64,000 nucleotides of DNA from NCBI GenBank assembly GCA_040954595.2, contig CM082587.2, forward strand, positions 4,650,001-4,714,000, written 5' to 3'. Below, piece by piece: positions 59,875 through 64,000 of the stretch. Origin of the DNA: Balanoglossus misakiensis (lineage: Eukaryota > Hemichordata). Made by a program: the position numbers and the translations under genes. How positions within the stretch are numbered: position 1 is the first letter of the stretch; each line of letters starts with the position of its first letter. Under the pieces are notes generated by a model. The model saw nothing but the letters and a program-made list of their open reading frames with translations. It ran no database searches and had not been told where the DNA came from.

Positions 59875-61062
59875 AGTGCCAGTGTGATTCAAAATGCTAA
59901 GCAAGGGCAAGATGGTACAGTTTTTTCCCCAATCTGTGATTGATCACAACAATTAAGAGGATTATTTAATGATCTCGGTGATGCATGGAAATTCACTCAT
60001 GATTGCTGACCATACGGCGTATTATTCCCAGGCAAACGTAATAAATATCCCACCCGTATCTTTTACTGTGACATAATTATAATTAAATCATTTTAATGGA
60101 TTGCGCCGGTCTCTCGCTTATTTCTATAATTTCACCTTACCCCTATTGAGCATTGCCATTTGTCAGCGGACATGGCAGTTTCGGTTACGTCACTCTAAAC
60201 ACTGCAGTTTAAACTTTTCTGGGCACTTCGTTTGAGCAGGACTCGAAAATAAATGTTACGTGTACTCGCGATCGATGGAGGAGCCAGTACACTTCCCTGC
60301 AGCATCCATGCCACGAAAGAGATGGAACTGCTGGCGTAGATGGCGTGTACTGATCAAGATTTATTTAAAGTATGCAGATTCCGCGAGATAGTACATTTTG
60401 ACTTTATGATTGAAAATGCTATTCGAAGAATAGGGATGCAGAAATGAAGGAAGCTTGGGAGGAGAACACGTGTACATACTGTCCCGCCCTTTATTTCGCG
60501 ATAAAAAATTCATCGAGCAGACAAAAGGTCTGAGACAATGGCAATAGATTTTCTGATAAATAATCGCACACGAATCAAATGTCAATTTAAGTCGATAAGA
60601 GTATATGTCTCATTATCTGTGCCTTTTCTATTCCGTTATCATGCATTTGTTGTTTATGAATGGTAGTTATGTTACTGTTAGGTTTTCATTCTCCCAGTAA
60701 GGCAATCCGTAATGGATGTTTATTTTAAATTCTTAAGGTAGGGTATTATCACGACATGAAAGAGTGTCCGATAAAAAAACGCATGAGAGATGTCTCCATC
60801 CAGTGTTGCCGCCAAAATGGCGACTCTCGTTCCTCTAGAATACTTCATCTAAATTGAGACACCACGCTGCCTGCATCGTCAAGTATATTAATCTCTGTTC
60901 TCTGCGTTCGTTCGGTATAGCGTGTTCAATAACGCATTACGTTCAGCACGAACCCCTGCTATCATTAGAGGGATTTCGAACAATGAAATGTAACTGTGCA
61001 AGGTTTATAGATTGATAAATTGAGCTATTTCCTGTTTGTCTGCCGGCTATTTCACTCATTAC

Positions 61063-61224
61063 CTTTGCACGTTTCATTGCATCATCCCACTTAGTGGGTC
61101 TTGTCTGAGGTTTTACGACGCGCAATCGCGGGGATTCGGTCGACATTGCTGAATAAGGCATTCGGGGTTGCGACCCCTTCGTGTATGCGGCAGATTTATA
61201 TCCAGCGTGTGATCTCGGTGGCAA
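61063..61224 (-). CDS. Candidate first coding exon, unknown protein
   Basis: The minus strand is open from an ATG at 61224 (another at about 61161, MPYSAMSTESPRL) to a good donor AAG|GTAATG at 61063. The peptide has mixed, protein-like composition and includes VVKPQTRPTKWDDAMKRAK, basic and with a Trp-Asp-Asp motif. The family is not recognised and no second exon was found. It could be a small gene upstream of, or even a 5' exon of, the mosaic gene (phase 0, which the EGF exon could accept through the AG at GTGGCAG). Confidence 0.3.
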
Positions 61225-61235
61225 CAGAACACGTC

Positions 61236-61303
61236 TTCGTCGTCATCATCGTCGTCATCATCGTCGTCGTCGTCATCATCATCCATCCACACAAGTACAT
61301 ACG

Positions 61304-61345
<42 letters not shown>
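61236..61345. repeat. (TCG/TCA)n and (AC)n microsatellites
   Basis: A trinucleotide CGT/CAT run (about 61236-61286) followed by an AC run (about 61302-61342). Poly-His and poly-Asp frames here are artefacts. Confidence 0.9.
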
Positions 61346-62898
61346 CAGACAAACACACAGATAGACAGACAGATAAACAGCGTGGGTTGTCAGTAGAAAC
61401 TCCAGTCAAGTTTTCCAAGATCGATTGTCAAAAGTTATATTTCCGGGTAATGGCTTTACCGCGAGCTGGCAGGTCCAATCAAATAAACCAACACGCGTCA
61501 TGTATCTCAGTAATGATTTTACCACGGGATCAAACCAGTCCAAAACCAATCAAAATATTTCATACCGTTTGAGGTAATTGCGTTGCCTATTTGTACGCAC
61601 TGATGTCCCCGTAAATGTCTAACCATTAAATGACGTAGGCAGGCGAATTGAAGCCCGAAACCGCAAATGATTGTGGACAAATTGTTGTGAATTTGCCAAA
61701 TCGTACTATTCCTGTTGTTTGCGACTCCAACTCATTGAGCGCGTGACCATCTTCTGAACGGAACTAGATTGGAATATTTCGAGACAATTGCACGTAGATA
61801 AATGGGTTCACGTACTTTTCTTCGCTTGATGCTGAATGCATCTTGTGGGGTCACGATCGATTCAGACAATGGACAGAGGTGCCAGTTGTAGAGATACGAG
61901 TATATCTCCACCTTCGTCGATCAATATCATCCCCAATTAAAATGGCAGAGGCGGTGTGATATGGCCACTCAGCGCCTACCACTAATTACAGTCTTTCGTG
62001 CACTCATTCTGTGATGGTGCCACCTTTCCAGTCGTTCGCTCCATTGTCGACGACAGAACCGTATATCCTCACCGCATTTCCTTTTGTCCTGAAAATGGAT
62101 TGGGATATTATTTTCACGCACCGCGGACCTCATAAATACGAAACACCTGTTAAGTATTGAGGTCATACGGCATTATTTGAATATGGCTTGCTTTACACGA
62201 AGGAAAAAAAACATGTAATTCAATTCTCACCAAACACCTCTTATGAGCTGTGCTCCGATATCCAGTGTACAGTGTGTCAACACTGGCTAACCTTCATTAT
62301 ACGAAACACGAAGAAAGCAGGATGACGTGATTACAACAACTTTTTTTCGCATTAGAGGAATACACAGCCCCAGCTGCCCTTCCCTGTACATGCTAAAATT
62401 AGACATGCCTTGTGAATAGCGGTGGAGCCTGGAATTCAAAGGGATGGGTTTATGTGATAAAAGAAAACCACAAATTGAAACGAAGACAAAGACCTGTTAT
62501 CAGATTTCCCGCGGGAGTTGGAGAAACTCTGTATGTGTTAAACAAAATTATCCCAAACGGGTGCTGGAAACTTTATCTTAGGTAGTTGGTGTGTGTGTGT
62601 TCGCCTCGCCGTTTCGCATGTTTGTTTAGTAACCTGTCCGCGTCTTACGCCCATGGAACATTCTCGCCAGGTTCGAAATGGTAAACGCTTCGTTTTTGTG
62701 TTCCTTTGACTTCTGCGCGCACTACGCTCGAAATTCCAGTGAATAATTTCGACCGCGTCGTGTGTTCCACAAAATCGTTATCTTTGTGAAGTTGGTCGAC
62801 GGTTCTTGACAATTTGTCATGCTCTTTCGGCAGTGAAACCAATTTTCTGTAGACGCGCTGCGAGGTATTTTCCACACAATAGTATTACCAACGATATT

Positions 62899-64000
62899 AT
62901 GTCACAAAGTTCGGACGGCTCAAACAGGATCTCATTACTAACCGAAGACCTCATAAGCTTGAATGTTACAAGCCCAAGCGACTGTAAGCTTACCAGTGGA
63001 GACGAAGAAAAAATCGCCCCACTTGGCATATATGGAGCAGATGTCGACTCCTTGCCTAGAAGAATTCACCACCCACGGAAAAACAGGCCATCGTTGCGAA
63101 GCTACTCAGAGCAACGCTTCTGCAGCCGAGTAGGGAGGCGACAGGATTGGCTGAAGTCGCTCAAAGAAGTCAGTTCACGGCCCGATAGCGCTGGCGTAAC
63201 CCTAGAATACCTGGATCATTCAGAAAGCTCTGGTGATAATGGGGGAGACAGCGATCCGATTCACGGCGCACAGGAAATTTCTCTCCGTGAATCTGATCAA
63301 CCGGTAAACCACGGAAATACGTCAAGGACAATTGGATATCAATCGAAACAGAAGTGGCGAGCGATTTATGCCAGGCGAAAGCACGCGTCATTCAGGAAGC
63401 AACAGGCCGTGGCGAAACCGACGAGGGACGGATACGGAAATTATGAGAGGGGTCGATGCAGAGAGGTTGACCGGGCTTATCATTGCCAAAGTAGCAAGTC
63501 GCCTAAGTACCCCTCCCAAGACGCCAGAAACAGAACGTACAAAGTGGGCCAGCAGCAGCAGCGCCAATATTGCGGCAACTTTGCTCACGGCCAACGCAAC
63601 AACCACTACAGAAACGGAAACTACCCGAAGAAGGGTGCCACCAACGGTCAAAGCCACAGGGAGGACAAAAAGCCGTACGGCGGTGTTCCTGGTGACAGGT
63701 GGTGTAAGCAAAACCGGCCGAACCAAGACAGGCGCGGACGAGGAGGCGCCCGCAACAGTGTTTACATCCATTTCCGAGAAGATGACGACGACATCATCCG
63801 CGAACACGCAGAGCCTTGGTGGCACGAGTACGAGGAGACGCCCGACAGTAGGCCTAACTGCGACAAAAACCACCGTGACGTCATCATGAACAAGACAAGA
63901 CGACCCTCGCGGCCGCAGCCTGCAAACAAGAGCCAAAACCACAAGTTTTGGCCACCATCGAGAGAAGCGGGTCATCACCAAGCTAATGCGTCTCCGCACG
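62899..64000 (+). CDS. Long open coding stretch, unknown Arg/Asn/His-rich protein (3' partial)
   Basis: From ATG 62899 the frame is open for 367 codons to the edge of the window with no stop. Upstream the same frame stays open to a TGA at 62740-62742 but has no earlier ATG. The protein starts MSQSSDGSNRISLLTEDLIS; has an acidic/Ser first quarter (DHSESSGDNGGDSDP); then a long basic, Gly/Asn/Arg/Gln/His-rich part (GQQQQRQY, RRGRGGARNS); an acidic EDDDDII segment; and PWWHEYEE. It looks largely disordered, as in RNA-binding or mRNP proteins (the RGG-like stretch supports this), but no domain is recognised. The overlapping frames on both strands in 63332-63999 are shadows: only this frame is open across the whole 1.1 kb. 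It may be one exon or intronless. Confidence 0.65.
   Translation, partial: MSQSSDGSNRISLLTEDLISLNVTSPSDCKLTSGDEEKIAPLGIYGADVDSLPRRIHHPRKNRPSLRSYSEQRFCSRVGRRQDWLKSLKEVSSRPDSAGVTLEYLDHSESSGDNGGDSDPIHGAQEISLRESDQPVNHGNTSRTIGYQSKQKWRAIYARRKHASFRKQQAVAKPTRDGYGNYERGRCREVDRAYHCQSSKSPKYPSQDARNRTYKVGQQQQRQYCGNFAHGQRNNHYRNGNYPKKGATNGQSHREDKKPYGGVPGDRWCKQNRPNQDRRGRGGARNSVYIHFREDDDDIIREHAEPWWHEYEETPDSRPNCDKNHRDVIMNKTRRPSRPQPANKSQNHKFWPPSREAGHHQANASPH

Larger units (their letters stand above)
59216..62898. other. Upstream/intergenic region
   Basis: Holds the CpG-richer 5' region of the mosaic gene (59.25-59.9 kb), a candidate minus-strand coding exon at 61063-61224, microsatellites at 61236-61345, and the 5' region of the plus-strand gene starting at 62899. 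No other exon could be supported. Confidence 0.4.

Noticed and set aside
61101-61418. Poly-His/poly-Asp ORFs on both strands
   Set aside because: Translations of trinucleotide and AC microsatellites.
63332-63999. Long frames on both strands (63332-63889 +, 63388-63999 -)
   Set aside because: They are shadows of the frame open from 62899 across the whole 1.1 kb; their Thr/Val-rich products are typical off-frame readings.

Overview
This window is metazoan genomic DNA, most likely from a cephalochordate (amphioxus, Branchiostoma-like). The evidence is dense GT-AG introns with protein-level exon continuity, AATAAA sites, many microsatellites, and lineage-typical families: SLC16-like transporters, FMO, shuffled death-fold proteins, and an EGF/LDLa/CCP/LamG mosaic. 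The species is inferred, not read. I rebuilt seven spliced genes by matching splice phases, plus one large open exon at the right edge.

Layout. 1.0-2.3 kb (-): a short gene ending in a MyD88-type death domain (DD). 3.3-6.0 kb (+) and 10.4-13.0 kb (+): two near-identical SLC16/monocarboxylate-type transporters, with a complete flavin monooxygenase (FMO) gene at 6.8-10.0 kb (+) between them. 14.6-21.8 kb (+): a 14-exon, 981-residue protein with the order DD, IRAK/Pelle-like kinase, Cys/His-rich module, metacaspase-like C14 protease domain. 24.4-27.8 kb (-): an 8-exon, 492-residue CARD-DD-DD-DD adaptor. 28.6-36.7 kb (+): a 15-exon, 593-residue protein with two tandem units of [EF-hand pair + nucleoside 2-deoxyribosyltransferase-like domain], head to head with the CARD gene. 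38.9-59.2 kb (-): a secreted mosaic protein (signal peptide, EGF, 2 LDLa, 5 CCP/Sushi, LamG-like) whose first intron is about 13.5 kb. 62.9-64.0 kb (+): an uninterrupted 367-codon coding stretch that runs off the window.

The most interesting part is 14.6-36.7 kb. The kinase-protease and the CARD adaptor carry recognisably related N-terminal-type DDs. The adaptor ends in the same MyD88-type DD (same intron position and phase) as the small gene at 1-2 kb. Together they look like a death-fold signalling set: an adaptor joining CARD and DD assemblies, and a receptor-proximal kinase fused to its own protease effector. The divergent neighbour carries a nucleotide/NAD-type glycosyl hydrolase fold. 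That these genes act in one pathway is inference from shared domains and proximity only.

The rest is intron or intergenic DNA: several microsatellites, a 130-bp tandem repeat, a fold-back element, and a repeat-poor 46-62 kb interval that may hold regulatory elements.
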